Assembly: GCA_020832135.1 (NCBI GenBank)
Contig: JAFIFG010000020.1
Location: forward strand, 1 to 62,797
Direction: 5' to 3'
Length of the DNA: 62,797 nt
Source: Clostridiaceae bacterium
GTDB lineage: Bacteria; Bacillota; Clostridia; Peptostreptococcales; Natronincolaceae
In this document: in pieces, positions 35,242-44,447 of the stretch
Layout of the letters: every line of letters starts with the position of its first letter
How positions within the stretch are numbered: position 1 is the stretch's first letter
Notes under the pieces: generated by a model
Told to the model about the DNA's origin: nothing
Database searches by the model: none
The model's input: only the letters and a program-made list of their open reading frames with translations
Translations under genes and position numbers: made by a program

Positions 35242-35525
35242 ATTATATCTACGTCATTGATATAAAGTTCATGGAAAAATAAAAATCTTCGAAGCTGAAT
35301 AGGTACCATTTCTTTTTTAAAGGGGATATCTGGGTTGAAATAAATTTTTATATTCTCCGTATCATATAGTTTAAATTTATCAGGATACTTAGGTTTACCC
35401 GTCGAAACCGACGGTAGTGTTGGTGCAATTCAACAGTTTTTTAAATCTACTAAGTCTATAGTCAAAGTATCTATGGACTTTTTTTGTAGGTATTTTTTTG
35501 TTTTTTCTGTTAATAGGAATTTCAA
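35235..35525 (-). CDS. selenoprotein of the CC/Se-motif type, UGA-encoded Sec at codon 32
   Basis: A TTG start at 35525 follows AAAGGAGTGGAG. The frame reads MKFLLTEKTKKYLQKKSID, continues to LKNC, meets TGA at 35432-35430, then carries on with no further stop for 64 codons (IAPTLPSVSTGKPK, KIYFNPDIPFKKE, RRFLFFHELYI) to TAA. The 96-residue product with Cys-Sec next to each other resembles the small CC/Se motif family, where relatives have Cys-Cys here. A SECIS-like hairpin follows the TGA at the right distance. A redox role is likely but unproven. Confidence 0.8.
35396..35416 (-). promoter_or_regulatory. bacterial SECIS-like hairpin
   Basis: In the mRNA, CCGUCG and CGACGG form a 6-bp stem with loop GUUU, extended by two A-U pairs past a bulge. 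The loop G is 21 bases after the UGA. Bacterial SelB-binding hairpins have a GU-bearing apical loop at roughly this distance from the UGA. The structure lies within the coding sequence, as expected in bacteria. Confidence 0.7.
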
Positions 35526-35681
35526 AATATCTCCACTCCTTTCATTTTAAATCATTACTCTTTAAGAAATTATAGCATATAAAAGATGATTTAAATAGTT
35601 TGATTTATGGTGAAAAAACTTAATAGTATATGCAAAATATACAACATTATACTGAAATTAGAAAATTTATAAAAAAAGTAT

Positions 35682-35710
35682 TTGCAAAATTACAAACTAT
35701 GTAATATAAT
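35682..35710 (+). promoter_or_regulatory. promoter of the liv operon
   Basis: TTGCAA (35682-35687) and TATAAT (35705-35710) are 17 bases apart. The transcript would have a leader of about 160 bases (35717-35877) with a GACAATTGTC palindrome and an imperfect stem (CACACT with AGTGTC...GGTTGCTT). No T-box or known riboswitch was recognised in it. Confidence 0.65.
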
Positions 35711-35877
35711 TGGCTAATATTAAAAAGACAATTGTCCTTGTGATGAAAACAAAACCAGATTATGACATATATCTAAGAGACAGTACATAAACATATACAA
35801 GGTTAACAAGCCTCACACTATCAAGTGTCGGGTTGCTTTAAAAAATAAATTAAACAAAGAATTAAGGGGGAGTTTAT

Positions 35878-37077
35878 GTGAAAAAGTATTTATCTATTTT
35901 TATGGTAATGCTTCTAGTGTTATCCATAGGGCTTGTTGGCTGTAGCAGTCAAGCACCGGCTGATACACCTGCAGAAGAGAATGGTGAAGAAGCAACTGAA
36001 CCATCAGCAGATGATGATGTAATTAGAATTGGTGTGTTCCAACCGATCACAGGTGCTAATGCTGCCGGTGGTGAACTGGAGGTAGAAGGTGTTAGATTAG
36101 CAAATGAATTATATCCAGAGGTATTAGGGAAAAAAGTTGAGCTTGTTATTGTTGATAACAGATCTGATGTTCAAGAAGCAGCCAGCGCTGCTAATAGACT
36201 GATAGAAAGAGATAAGGTTTCTGCTATTATAGGAAGTTGGGGTAGTGGTTTTTCTATGGCGGCAGGAGATGCTGTTAGGGATAACCAAATACCAGCAGTA
36301 GCTGCATCTGCTACAAATCCATTGGTAACCCAAGGAAATGACTATTATTTTAGAGTATGCTTTATTGATCCTTTCCAAGGTGTAGTTATGGCTAATTATG
36401 CATATAACAATCTTGGTGCTAGGAAAGCTGCTATTGTTCGAGAAATTTCCAATGACTATGCAGTTGGATTAGCAAGATTCTTTGAGGATGCTTTTATAGA
36501 GTTAACTGGCGATCCTGATTCAGTGGTGGCAATCGCTGATTATCAAACAGGAGACCAAGACTTTACTTCACAATTGTTAAATGTAAATGCTCAAAACCCA
36601 GATGTTATCTTTGCACCAGGGAATTTTACTGAATCTGCATTGGTTATTCGTCAAGCTAAAGAGCAGGGCATTGATATTCCATTTATCGGTGGAGATACTT
36701 GGGAAACACCTGAATTTATCGAAATTGGTCAAGAACATGTTGAAGGAATTGTATTCTCAACCTTCTTTACATCAGAAACACCTATTACTTCTGAATCTGA
36801 AACATTCTTAGCAGAATATAGAAAAAGATATAATAGAGAGCCTGCTGCTGTTACAGCCTTAGGGTATGATGCTTATATCTTAATCCTTGATGCTATTGAA
36901 AGAGCCGGTGTAGTAGATTCTGTGAAGATTAGAGATGAGATTGCAAAGACTCAAGGATTTGAAGGTGCTGCGGGTATTATTTCCTTAGATGAAAATGGAG
37001 ATGCCGTAAAGAGTGCTGTTATCAAAACAGTAACAGATGGTAAATTTATCTACATGGATACTATTGAACCATTTTAG
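35878..37077 (+). CDS. branched-chain amino acid ABC importer binding lipoprotein
   Basis: The GTG start follows AAGGGGGAG. A lipoprotein signal ends in LVGCSSQ (Cys about residue 22). The 399-residue mature fold is the Leu/Ile/Val-binding (Peripla_BP_6) type: IRIGVFQPITGANAAGG, AIIGSWGSGFSMAAGD, QEHVEGIVFSTFFTSETP and the late ALGYDAYILILDAIERAG. It delivers amino acids to the LivHMGF system encoded next. The exact ligand cannot be read. Confidence 0.92.
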   Translation: MKKYLSIFMVMLLVLSIGLVGCSSQAPADTPAEENGEEATEPSADDDVIRIGVFQPITGANAAGGELEVEGVRLANELYPEVLGKKVELVIVDNRSDVQEAASAANRLIERDKVSAIIGSWGSGFSMAAGDAVRDNQIPAVAASATNPLVTQGNDYYFRVCFIDPFQGVVMANYAYNNLGARKAAIVREISNDYAVGLARFFEDAFIELTGDPDSVVAIADYQTGDQDFTSQLLNVNAQNPDVIFAPGNFTESALVIRQAKEQGIDIPFIGGDTWETPEFIEIGQEHVEGIVFSTFFTSETPITSESETFLAEYRKRYNREPAAVTALGYDAYILILDAIERAGVVDSVKIRDEIAKTQGFEGAAGIISLDENGDAVKSAVIKTVTDGKFIYMDTIEPF

Positions 37078-37157
37078 GCTATAACATATAAAGTTGCGCT
37101 TCCTTTCCAGTAGGTGGGGGAGCGCAATTACGTAAATTTCGATTAGGTGGTGGACTT

Positions 37158-38051
37158 ATGAGTTTCGAATTATTCTTACAATATTTAACAAATGGTATAT
37201 CCTTAGGAAGCTTATATGCACTGATTGCCATAGGGTACACCATGGTTTACGGCATACTTAAATTAATCAACTTTGCCCATGGAGAAATATTTATGATGTC
37301 TCTATACTTTGGCTTCTATGGAGTTTCAGTCTTTAGTATGCCTTGGTACATCTCCTTTATCGTTGCCATCGGCATGACAGCATTATTGGGGATGATGGTA
37401 GAAAGGGCGGCATATAAACCACTTAGAGAATCCCCGAGAATAACTATTATGGTATCAGCTATCGGGGTATCTTTTTTCCTGCAAAACCTGGCTATTGTTT
37501 TGTTTGGGGGTAGACCTAAGGCATTTCCGAATGTAAGGTTGTTAACGGAAGTTATGCAGATCGGTAGTGTGTCCTTTCAAAGGTTAACCATGATTATCCC
37601 AATTGTAACAGTTGTTTTATTATTTGCCTTACTTTATTTAGTAAACAACACGAAGACAGGTATGGCCATGAGGGCAGTATCTAAGGACCATGAGACAGCT
37701 AGACTTATGGGGGTAGATGTCAATAGAACCATCACTATCACCTTTGGTATAGGCTCTATTTTGGCGGCTATAGGAGGAATTATGTGGGGAGCAAAATTCC
37801 CACAAATTGCACCTTTTATGGGGGTAATGCCAGGGCTTAAATGCTTTATCGCGGCGGTGGTAGGAGGTATTGGTAATATCACAGGAGCGATTATAGGTGG
37901 TTTTATTTTAGGAATTGGTGAAATCATGCTAATTGCCTTTTTACCAAATTTAACCGGATACCGTGATGCCTTTGCATTTATTTTATTGATTGCTATTTTA
38001 CTATTTAGACCTACAGGTATTATGGGAGAAAAAATATCGGAGAAGGTGTAG
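37158..38051 (+). CDS. livH: branched-chain amino acid ABC importer permease LivH
   Basis: This 297-residue protein has about eight helices with the LivH pattern NGISLGSLYALIAIGYTMVYG near the start and AAVVGGIGNITGAIIGGFILG near the C-terminus. The ATG follows AGGTGGTGGA. It forms the translocation pore with LivM. Confidence 0.95.
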   Translation: MSFELFLQYLTNGISLGSLYALIAIGYTMVYGILKLINFAHGEIFMMSLYFGFYGVSVFSMPWYISFIVAIGMTALLGMMVERAAYKPLRESPRITIMVSAIGVSFFLQNLAIVLFGGRPKAFPNVRLLTEVMQIGSVSFQRLTMIIPIVTVVLLFALLYLVNNTKTGMAMRAVSKDHETARLMGVDVNRTITITFGIGSILAAIGGIMWGAKFPQIAPFMGVMPGLKCFIAAVVGGIGNITGAIIGGFILGIGEIMLIAFLPNLTGYRDAFAFILLIAILLFRPTGIMGEKISEKV

Positions 38052-38054
38052 ACT

Positions 38055-39113
38055 ATGAAAATAAGAAATACTATATTAACCTTAGTATCTATTGCTTTAT
38101 TAGCGGCATTTATATGGTATGCCGATAGCAATTTCGATTCCTATAAGATTAGAATATTAAATTTATGTGCCATCTATACAATTTTGGCATTGAGTATGAA
38201 TTTAATTAATGGATTTACTGGGCTATTATCCTTAGGACATGCAGGTTTTATGGCGGTGGGGGCATATACCACTGCACTATTAACTATGTCGGAAACTGCA
38301 AAACAACAAAATTTCTTCCTTAAGCCTATAGTGGCACCGTTAGCTACAATTACACTTCCCTTTCTTCCAGCTTTACTTATAGGAGGAGTATTATCTGCTT
38401 TTGTAGCTTTTTTAATCGGTGCTCCAACCTTAAGACTAAGGGGAGATTATTTAGCTATTGCAACATTAGGTTTTTCTGAAATCATAAGAATTGTATTTAC
38501 GAATACACAAAATATAACCAATGGACCTTTGGGGTTGAAATCTATTCCTAACAATACAAATCTCTGGTGGACCTTTGGGTTAGCTCTGGTTACATTAATT
38601 TTAATAAAGTCATTAATTGATAGCAGCTACGGTAAAGCCCTAAAGGCTATAAGGGAGGATGAGGTTGCGGCCGAAAGTATGGGCATTAACCTTTTTCAGC
38701 ATAAGCTTATAGCTTTTATTATAGGTGCTTTTTTCGCCGCCATAGGGGGCGGACTGTTGGGAAGTCTAATCGGTGCAATTAATCCAATTATGTTTAGATT
38801 TATATTGACTTTTAATGTACTGCTGATTGTTGTTATGGGGGGCATGGGTAGTATAACAGGCTCTGTTATTTCTGCTTTTGCTGTAACGGCGGGGTTAGAG
38901 TATTTAAGAGTATTGGATGAAAGTATCAACTTAGGATTTGTTACAATCAAGGGTATTCCAGGACTTAGAATGGTTGTATTTGCAGGATTGCTTATGGTTG
39001 TAGTTATATTCTTTAAAAATGGATTAATGGGGACTAAGGAATTTAGTTGGGATAAACTCATTAACTTCTTTACTAGTAAAAAGAGATTTAAAAAGAAGGA
39101 GGTGGGACAATAA
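38055..39113 (+). CDS. livM: branched-chain amino acid ABC importer permease LivM
   Basis: This 352-residue protein has the LivM features MNLINGFTGLLSLGHAGFMAVG, PTLRLRGDYLAIATLGF and a coupling loop IREDEVAAESMGIN. It starts three bases after livH stops and its TAA overlaps the livG ATG (TAATG), so translation is coupled. Confidence 0.95.
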   Translation: MKIRNTILTLVSIALLAAFIWYADSNFDSYKIRILNLCAIYTILALSMNLINGFTGLLSLGHAGFMAVGAYTTALLTMSETAKQQNFFLKPIVAPLATITLPFLPALLIGGVLSAFVAFLIGAPTLRLRGDYLAIATLGFSEIIRIVFTNTQNITNGPLGLKSIPNNTNLWWTFGLALVTLILIKSLIDSSYGKALKAIREDEVAAESMGINLFQHKLIAFIIGAFFAAIGGGLLGSLIGAINPIMFRFILTFNVLLIVVMGGMGSITGSVISAFAVTAGLEYLRVLDESINLGFVTIKGIPGLRMVVFAGLLMVVVIFFKNGLMGTKEFSWDKLINFFTSKKRFKKKEVGQ

Positions 39114-39916
39114 TGGCAATATTAAAAACTGATGCTATAACCATGAAATTTGGTGGATTAACCGCTGTAAATGAGTTTAACTTAAATGTTGAACAAGGTG
39201 AAATTGTTGCTGTTATTGGTCCTAACGGTGCCGGGAAAACCACTGCCTTTAATATGATTACGGGGGTATATCGACCTACAGAAGGACATATCTATTTTGA
39301 TGATAAAAAAATCACTGGCTTAAAACCCCATACCATAACGAAATATGGAATGGCTAGAACATTTCAAAACATTAGGTTGTTTAAGGAATTAAGTGTGTTG
39401 GAGAATGTAGTCATAGCAAATCATCTTCATTTAAAGACAAACTTAATTCAAGCTATTCTAGGAAATACCTATCCCGACATTTTAGATGTCCTATGGATGC
39501 CTAAATATAAGAGGGAAGAAAAGAAGATCTTGGAGAAATCCCATATGCTATTGGAAAAGGTAGGATTAATTGACTTGAAGGACGAAAAGGCCAACAGTCT
39601 TCCCTATGGTCTTCAAAGGAAGCTGGAAATAGCTAGAGCCTTAGCCACCAATCCAAGATTATTATTATTGGATGAACCTGCAGCAGGGATGAATCCAAAG
39701 GAAACCAACGATTTAACAAACTTTATAAGGCAAATAAGAGATGATTTTAATCTAACAATCCTTTTAATAGAACACCATATGCAGGTAGTTATGGATATAT
39801 CCGATAGAATTTACGTCCTAGACTATGGGATTAATATAGCTGAAGGCAATCCCTATGAAATACAAAATAATGACAGAGTAATTCAAGCTTATTTGGGGGT
39901 GGCTGAAGATGCTTAA
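39113..39916 (+). CDS. livG: branched-chain amino acid ABC importer ATPase LivG
   Basis: This 267-residue ATPase has GPNGAGKTT, a family-typical signature region SLPYGLQRKLEIARAL, LLLLDEPAAGMNP and the H-loop LIEHH. It heterodimerises with LivF. The AGGAGG site is inside the end of livM, and the end overlaps livF by 8 bases. Confidence 0.95.
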   Translation: MAILKTDAITMKFGGLTAVNEFNLNVEQGEIVAVIGPNGAGKTTAFNMITGVYRPTEGHIYFDDKKITGLKPHTITKYGMARTFQNIRLFKELSVLENVVIANHLHLKTNLIQAILGNTYPDILDVLWMPKYKREEKKILEKSHMLLEKVGLIDLKDEKANSLPYGLQRKLEIARALATNPRLLLLDEPAAGMNPKETNDLTNFIRQIRDDFNLTILLIEHHMQVVMDISDRIYVLDYGINIAEGNPYEIQNNDRVIQAYLGVAEDA

Positions 39917-40625
39917 AATAGAAGATTTAAAGGTTGCTTACGGAGGTATTCAAGCTTTAAAAGGCATAAATCTTGAGGTGGAGGAAGGTAAAATTGTCGC
40001 CTTAATTGGAGCCAATGGTGCCGGTAAAAGCACCACACTTCGCTCTATAGTGGGTTTGGTAAAGCCATACAGTGGTAGCATTACCTACCATGGGGAAGAC
40101 TTATCTAAAATTAAGACAAAGGATATGGTGAGGAAAGGTATTACCTTAGTGCCGGAGGGTAGGCGAGTTTTTGGGAATCTAACAGTACTGGAAAATCTAA
40201 AAATAGGTGCTTTTTATAGAAAAGATGAAAAGGAAATAAAAAAGGACTTAGAGTGGATTTACACCTTGTTTCCTAGGCTGAAAGAGAGGACATGGCAGCA
40301 GGCCGGCACTCTATCAGGAGGAGAACAGCAGATGCTAGCCGTAGGTAGGGCCTTAATGTCAAGACCTAAGCTACTGATGATGGATGAACCATCCCTTGGT
40401 TTGGCCCCTTTAATTGTAAAAGAGATTTTTAATATCATACAACAAATTCATAAAGAAGGTGTTACTATACTTCTCATTGAACAAAATGCCAATGTTTCAT
40501 TGAAGGTTGCCCATCAGGCCTATGTTATGGAAACGGGGAAAATTACATTACAGGGCACTGGGAAAGAACTTTTGACAAATGAAGATGTAAAGAAGGCATA
40601 TCTAGGAGAAAGTGTCCATGGATAG
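39909..40625 (+). CDS. livF: branched-chain amino acid ABC importer ATPase LivF
   Basis: This 238-residue ATPase has GANGAGKST, TLSGGEQQMLAVGRALM, LLMMDEPSLGLAP and IEQNA. It is the last gene of the liv operon and overlaps livG. A terminator begins two bases after its stop. Confidence 0.95.
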   Translation: MLKIEDLKVAYGGIQALKGINLEVEEGKIVALIGANGAGKSTTLRSIVGLVKPYSGSITYHGEDLSKIKTKDMVRKGITLVPEGRRVFGNLTVLENLKIGAFYRKDEKEIKKDLEWIYTLFPRLKERTWQQAGTLSGGEQQMLAVGRALMSRPKLLMMDEPSLGLAPLIVKEIFNIIQQIHKEGVTILLIEQNANVSLKVAHQAYVMETGKITLQGTGKELLTNEDVKKAYLGESVHG

Positions 40626-40626
40626 G

Positions 40627-40668
40627 AAAAATCCTTTAGGCTCAATTAAGAGTTTAAAGGATTTTTTT
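40627..40668. terminator. bidirectional terminator after livF
   Basis: AAAAATCCTTTA and TAAAGGATTTTT pair exactly with T and A tracts. The stop of the convergent aminotransferase gene lies in the right arm. Confidence 0.85.
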
Positions 40669-41502
40669 AGTTTTACCAATATATTGACTTATTAAGTTAT
40701 CATAGGCTTGTTTTACCTTTAAAACAATAGGATTATTGGAGGAGCCGTATAGCATATCGTCTACAGAGGCTATAGGTAATACATTAGGGGATGTACCCGT
40801 CATAAACAGAGCATCTGCATTTTTTAAGAAATCTAGGGATATAGGCATTTCTTCAACTTCTATATCCATATTTTTAGATAGATCAATGACACGATTTCTG
40901 GTAACACCCTTTAATATTTTATCTGAGGGGGCAGTATATAGGACGTTTTCCTTGATGAAAAAGATATTAGAGCGACTACCTTCTGTAACTTGATTAGAGT
41001 GGTCTAGCAGTAAGGCCTCGTAGGCACCTGCTTTTTTAATAGCCTTATTTACTTCCTGTCTAAAGCTCTTTGCCACTACTTTGGCATTGGGGTTGTCTCT
41101 TTCCCCTTTGTATAGAATAGTAGATACACCTTTATTATATTGAGTTTCTGTAGGATAATTGCTATCTATAAAAAATATAAATATGTTAGGAGTAGTTGTA
41201 TGCAAATTATTTATGATTAATTTTATATTGTAGTTGTAGCATTTATTAAGGGTTATTAATTGGTAAATTTGCTGTTTGATTTGTTCTATATCAATCGTAT
41301 AACTATAATGAAGCAGTTTAATAGAGTTATTTAATCGATGTAGATGCTCCTCTAGAAAGAGGGCTACTCCGGATATAACCCTTACTACTTCATAAACAGA
41401 AGTTGTTTTTGTAATTTCATGGGGGTCAAACTTTTCTGCGGGAAAAATAGTTCCATTCATCAAAAAATAGTCTTTATGGATTTCTTTATAGGATGCTTTC
41501 AT
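40654..41502 (-). CDS. class IV pyridoxal-phosphate aminotransferase (branched-chain or D-amino acid type)
   Basis: This 282-residue protein has the class IV fold. VYEVVRVISGVALFLEEHLHRL matches the N-terminal substrate region, and VVAKSFRQEVNKAIKKAGAYEALLLD provides the Lys area, although the usual Lys-Xaa-Leu-Asn context is altered. EGSRSNIFFIKENVLYTAP and GVTRNRVIDL are typical of the family. It could transaminate branched-chain amino acids next to the liv importer, or be a 4-amino-4-deoxychorismate lyase relative. Confidence 0.75.
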   Translation of the reverse strand: MKASYKEIHKDYFLMNGTIFPAEKFDPHEITKTTSVYEVVRVISGVALFLEEHLHRLNNSIKLLHYSYTIDIEQIKQQIYQLITLNKCYNYNIKLIINNLHTTTPNIFIFFIDSNYPTETQYNKGVSTILYKGERDNPNAKVVAKSFRQEVNKAIKKAGAYEALLLDHSNQVTEGSRSNIFFIKENVLYTAPSDKILKGVTRNRVIDLSKNMDIEVEEMPISLDFLKNADALFMTGTSPNVLPIASVDDMLYGSSNNPIVLKVKQAYDNLISQYIGKTKKIL

Positions 41503-41620
41503 TTTAGACCACCTCTATTATATAAAAATATTTTATCTTGAATTAAGTCTAATTTTATCATTGAAATGCAAAAGTGGAAAGGGGTACAATTCATATAGGA
41601 TCAGCTCTTTTCTTTTTTGT

Positions 41621-41648
41621 TAAACATTTCTACATAAATAACCGATAT
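41621..41648 (+). promoter_or_regulatory. sigma-28 (SigD) flagellar promoter of flaG operon
   Basis: TAAA (41621-41624) and ACCGATAT (41641-41648) are separated by 16 bases, close to the TAAA-N15-GCCGATAW flagellar consensus. It lies 38 bases before flaG, which is a typical late flagellar gene. Confidence 0.8.
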
Positions 41649-41685
41649 AGATTATAGAAGAAAATGAATCGAGGGGGATATGAAG

Positions 41686-42057
41686 ATGAAGTTAGAGAGT
41701 ATACAAGGGTCTCAAGGAACTCAAGTACATGCAATCCAAAGAAATGAACAAGGACAGTTAAAGAGCCAAGTAAGAGGAGAAAATCTGCAGCAACAGATGG
41801 AGAGAGAGCAGCTTAAAAAAGAACCAAAATTTTCACAAGAAGAACTTGTAAAGGCTGTAGATAAAGCCAATGAAAGTTTCAAGTCATTTGAGAGAAGGTT
41901 TGAGATCTCTATACATGAAGATACCAACAGTATTATGGTGAAGGTTATTGATTCTTCCACAGATGAATTAATTAGAGAGGTGCCTTCCGAGAAGGTGTTG
42001 GATATGGTAGCCTATATGATGGAGGTAGCGGGACTTTTTGTAGACACGAGGATCTAA
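41686..42057 (+). CDS. flaG: FlaG family flagellar protein
   Basis: This 123-residue protein has a polar glutamine/lysine-rich N-terminal half and the FlaG domain at the C-terminus: RRFEISIHEDTNSIMVKVID, then EVPSEKVLDMVAYMMEVAGLFVD. FlaG proteins influence filament length. The ATG at 41686 was chosen because GAGGGGG lies 8 bases before it. fliD and fliS follow in the usual order. Confidence 0.9.
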   Translation: MKLESIQGSQGTQVHAIQRNEQGQLKSQVRGENLQQQMEREQLKKEPKFSQEELVKAVDKANESFKSFERRFEISIHEDTNSIMVKVIDSSTDELIREVPSEKVLDMVAYMMEVAGLFVDTRI

Positions 42058-42117
42058 TAGACTAAAGTTGTAGAATTTGAGGGATACATTGAGATAAGTT
42101 GAGGGAGGAAAGTGAAT

Positions 42118-44043
42118 ATGAGAATTGGTGGTATGGCATCAGGCATGGATACAGAGCAAATGGTACGAGATTTAATGCGTGCTGAAAGAATGCGTTTAGA
42201 TAGATTCTTTCAACAGGAACAGAGAATACAGTGGAGACAGCAGGCTTTTGCCAGTGTTAATAGAAGTATGGCTAAGTTTATACTAGATACACGACAGAGT
42301 TTTGGCATAACAGATGTTAGCGATAACGGGTACTTCAGGCCCTCAGCCGTAAACGGCTTTGATTGGGTGAAAAGGGCTAACTCTAGTGATGAATCCGTAG
42401 TGAAGACTACGGCTACTGCTAATGCTATGGCAGGGGCCCATAGGGTAGAAGTGGAGCAGCTAGCAGAGGTGGCGAGTGTTACTAGTGAGGATTTAAAGGA
42501 TATGTTAGACGAAAGTGGTAATTTTAAAGAAGAGCATTTTGAAAGTAGCTTTAAGATTGAAACGGCTTCTGGTCAAAAGACTATTACTATTGGGAATGAC
42601 AAAGAAGGTGGAGAAGTAAGAAGTATAAGAGACTTAGTAACAGCAATAAATAGTGCAACAAATGAAAGTGGAGAAAGTTTAGGATTAAGAGCTGCTTATG
42701 ATAGTGATTTAGGGCAATTGATGATTACTAGTAGAAATACTGGAGGAGACCAGTTAATAAAGTTGGAGGGAGATATTTTAGCCGATAAGTTTTCCACCAG
42801 TAATGGAGTTCTTGGTGAAAAAATCGAAACTGATGTAGATGGGAATATTTCAGCTTCTGGGGCTTTTAAAATTAAAGTGGGAGAAGATGAAATAGTAGTA
42901 GCAGTAGTAGAAGATGAGCCTACTACTTTAGATGAAATTATTGAAAAAATCAATAACGATCCTAATAATAGGGATAGTGATGGTAATCTTAAAGTAAAAG
43001 CATCTGAAGATAATGGAAGATTAAAAATACAACTAGATGGAGCAACAAGTTTTGAAATTTTAGAAGAAAATGGCGGTGATTTTGCGAAGGAAGTTTTGAA
43101 ATTACCTACAGATAGCGAGGGTAAAATAGTCAATAACACAACCTTCGGACAAGACGCAAAAATAAAATTCAATGGAAGTGCAGTAGAAAAATCCAACAAC
43201 AACTTTTCGGTCTTTGGTATTAATTTAGAACTCCAATCCGCTAAGCCAGGAGAAGAGATCCATATCAATGTAGACTCTGATGTGAATGGAATCTATGATA
43301 AAGTAGAGGAATTTGTAAATCAATATAATGCATTGCTAGATGAAGTCAATGGTCAGTTGGGGCAAAAATATTATAGAGACTTCCCACCCTTGACGGATGA
43401 ACAAAAAGAGAGCATGAGTGACAAGGATATTGAAAAATGGGAGGAAAAGGCCCAAAGTGGTCATTTAAGAAATGATCCTACATTAACCAGGACTTTACAA
43501 AATACAAGAACCAGTCTTTATCAAACGGTAGATGGGGTCAGTGGAGATTTTGATCATTTAACCCAAATAGGTATTACTACAGGTAATTATCAAAGTGGTG
43601 GAAAGCTTGTTATCAATGAACAAAAACTAAGAGATGCTATTGCTCAGGATGCTGAAGGGGTAATGGATTTACTCTTTAAAATTCCCCCAGCCGATTCAGA
43701 AGGGGAAATAAGAGAAAAGCAAACAGGTCTTGTGCAGCGGGTATATGGTAATCTCATGAAGGGAATGGAGGAAACTGTACGGTTGGCAGGGCCGGGGGAG
43801 GACAGTGATGTTTTAGTCACCGTAAAAGGAAGTATGCTGAGGGAGTTCAGAACCACACATTCTTCTCGAAGTGTTCTAGATAGAGATCTGCTAAATCTAA
43901 ATACAAGAATAGCTAGAGAAGAAGATCTTATGGCTAGACGTGAGGATCGATACTGGCAACAGTTTACTGCTATGGAGAAGGCTTTGTCAAAGATGTACCA
44001 GCAAAGTGATTGGTTAATGGCTCAAATGGGACAACAATTTTAG
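42118..44043 (+). CDS. fliD: flagellar hook-associated protein 2 (filament cap)
   Basis: This 641-residue protein has the FliD N-terminal domain (MRIGGMASGMDTEQMVRDLM) with its coil, a variable middle and a C-terminal FliD domain with long coils (DKVEEFVNQYNALLDEVN, LQNTRTSLYQTVDG, and the final LARREDRYWQQFTAMEKAL region). It caps the growing filament and helps flagellin fold. The start at 42118 is set by GGGAGG at 9 bases; GTG 42112 is too near. flaG precedes it and fliS follows. Confidence 0.93.
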   Translation: MRIGGMASGMDTEQMVRDLMRAERMRLDRFFQQEQRIQWRQQAFASVNRSMAKFILDTRQSFGITDVSDNGYFRPSAVNGFDWVKRANSSDESVVKTTATANAMAGAHRVEVEQLAEVASVTSEDLKDMLDESGNFKEEHFESSFKIETASGQKTITIGNDKEGGEVRSIRDLVTAINSATNESGESLGLRAAYDSDLGQLMITSRNTGGDQLIKLEGDILADKFSTSNGVLGEKIETDVDGNISASGAFKIKVGEDEIVVAVVEDEPTTLDEIIEKINNDPNNRDSDGNLKVKASEDNGRLKIQLDGATSFEILEENGGDFAKEVLKLPTDSEGKIVNNTTFGQDAKIKFNGSAVEKSNNNFSVFGINLELQSAKPGEEIHINVDSDVNGIYDKVEEFVNQYNALLDEVNGQLGQKYYRDFPPLTDEQKESMSDKDIEKWEEKAQSGHLRNDPTLTRTLQNTRTSLYQTVDGVSGDFDHLTQIGITTGNYQSGGKLVINEQKLRDAIAQDAEGVMDLLFKIPPADSEGEIREKQTGLVQRVYGNLMKGMEETVRLAGPGEDSDVLVTVKGSMLREFRTTHSSRSVLDRDLLNLNTRIAREEDLMARREDRYWQQFTAMEKALSKMYQQSDWLMAQMGQQF

Positions 44044-44058
44044 TAGGAGGTAATACAA

Positions 44059-44439
44059 ATGGCGATGCAAAATCCATACAATCAATATAAAGAAAATAAC
44101 ATTAAGACTGCTTCTCCTGAAAATTTAACATTAATGTTATATAATGGTGCTTTAAAATTTATTAATCAGGGGAAATTATTTATAGATGAAAAGAATGTTT
44201 CTAAATCCAATGATGCCATTCAAAAGGCCCAGGCAATTATTCAAGAGTTAAACATAACCTTAGATATGCAATATGAAATATCTAAGAATTTAAGGTCTCT
44301 GTATACCTATATACTGGATAAATTAGTTGAGGCTAATATCAGTAAGGATAAAGCTATATTAGATGAAGCAGGGGTTATGGTAACGGAGCTCAGAGACACC
44401 TGGAAGGAAGCTATGAAATTAGCCAAAATGAGAAAATAG
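44059..44439 (+). CDS. fliS: flagellin export chaperone FliS
   Basis: This 126-residue all-helical protein has the FliS pattern NPYNQYKENNIKTASPENL, TLMLYNGALKFINQ and late LRDTWKEAM. FliS binds the flagellin C-terminus in the cytoplasm. AGGAGG is 10 bases before the ATG. The next flagellar gene begins 8 bases after its stop. Confidence 0.95.
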   Translation: MAMQNPYNQYKENNIKTASPENLTLMLYNGALKFINQGKLFIDEKNVSKSNDAIQKAQAIIQELNITLDMQYEISKNLRSLYTYILDKLVEANISKDKAILDEAGVMVTELRDTWKEAMKLAKMRK

Positions 44440-44447
44440 GTGATGAA

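Noticed and set aside
35717-35877. Attenuating leader peptide of the liv operon
   Set aside because: A 15-codon frame exists, but it has no ribosome site and no run of Leu, Ile or Val codons.
37634-38131. 165-codon open frame on the minus strand over livH/livM
   Set aside because: It is antisense to two clearly conserved permease genes and rich in Pro/Ile as expected of a shadow frame.
42696-43268. 190-codon open frame on the minus strand
   Set aside because: It lies wholly inside fliD on the opposite strand, has low-complexity Ser/Pro/Leu composition and no ribosome site, so it is a coding shadow.
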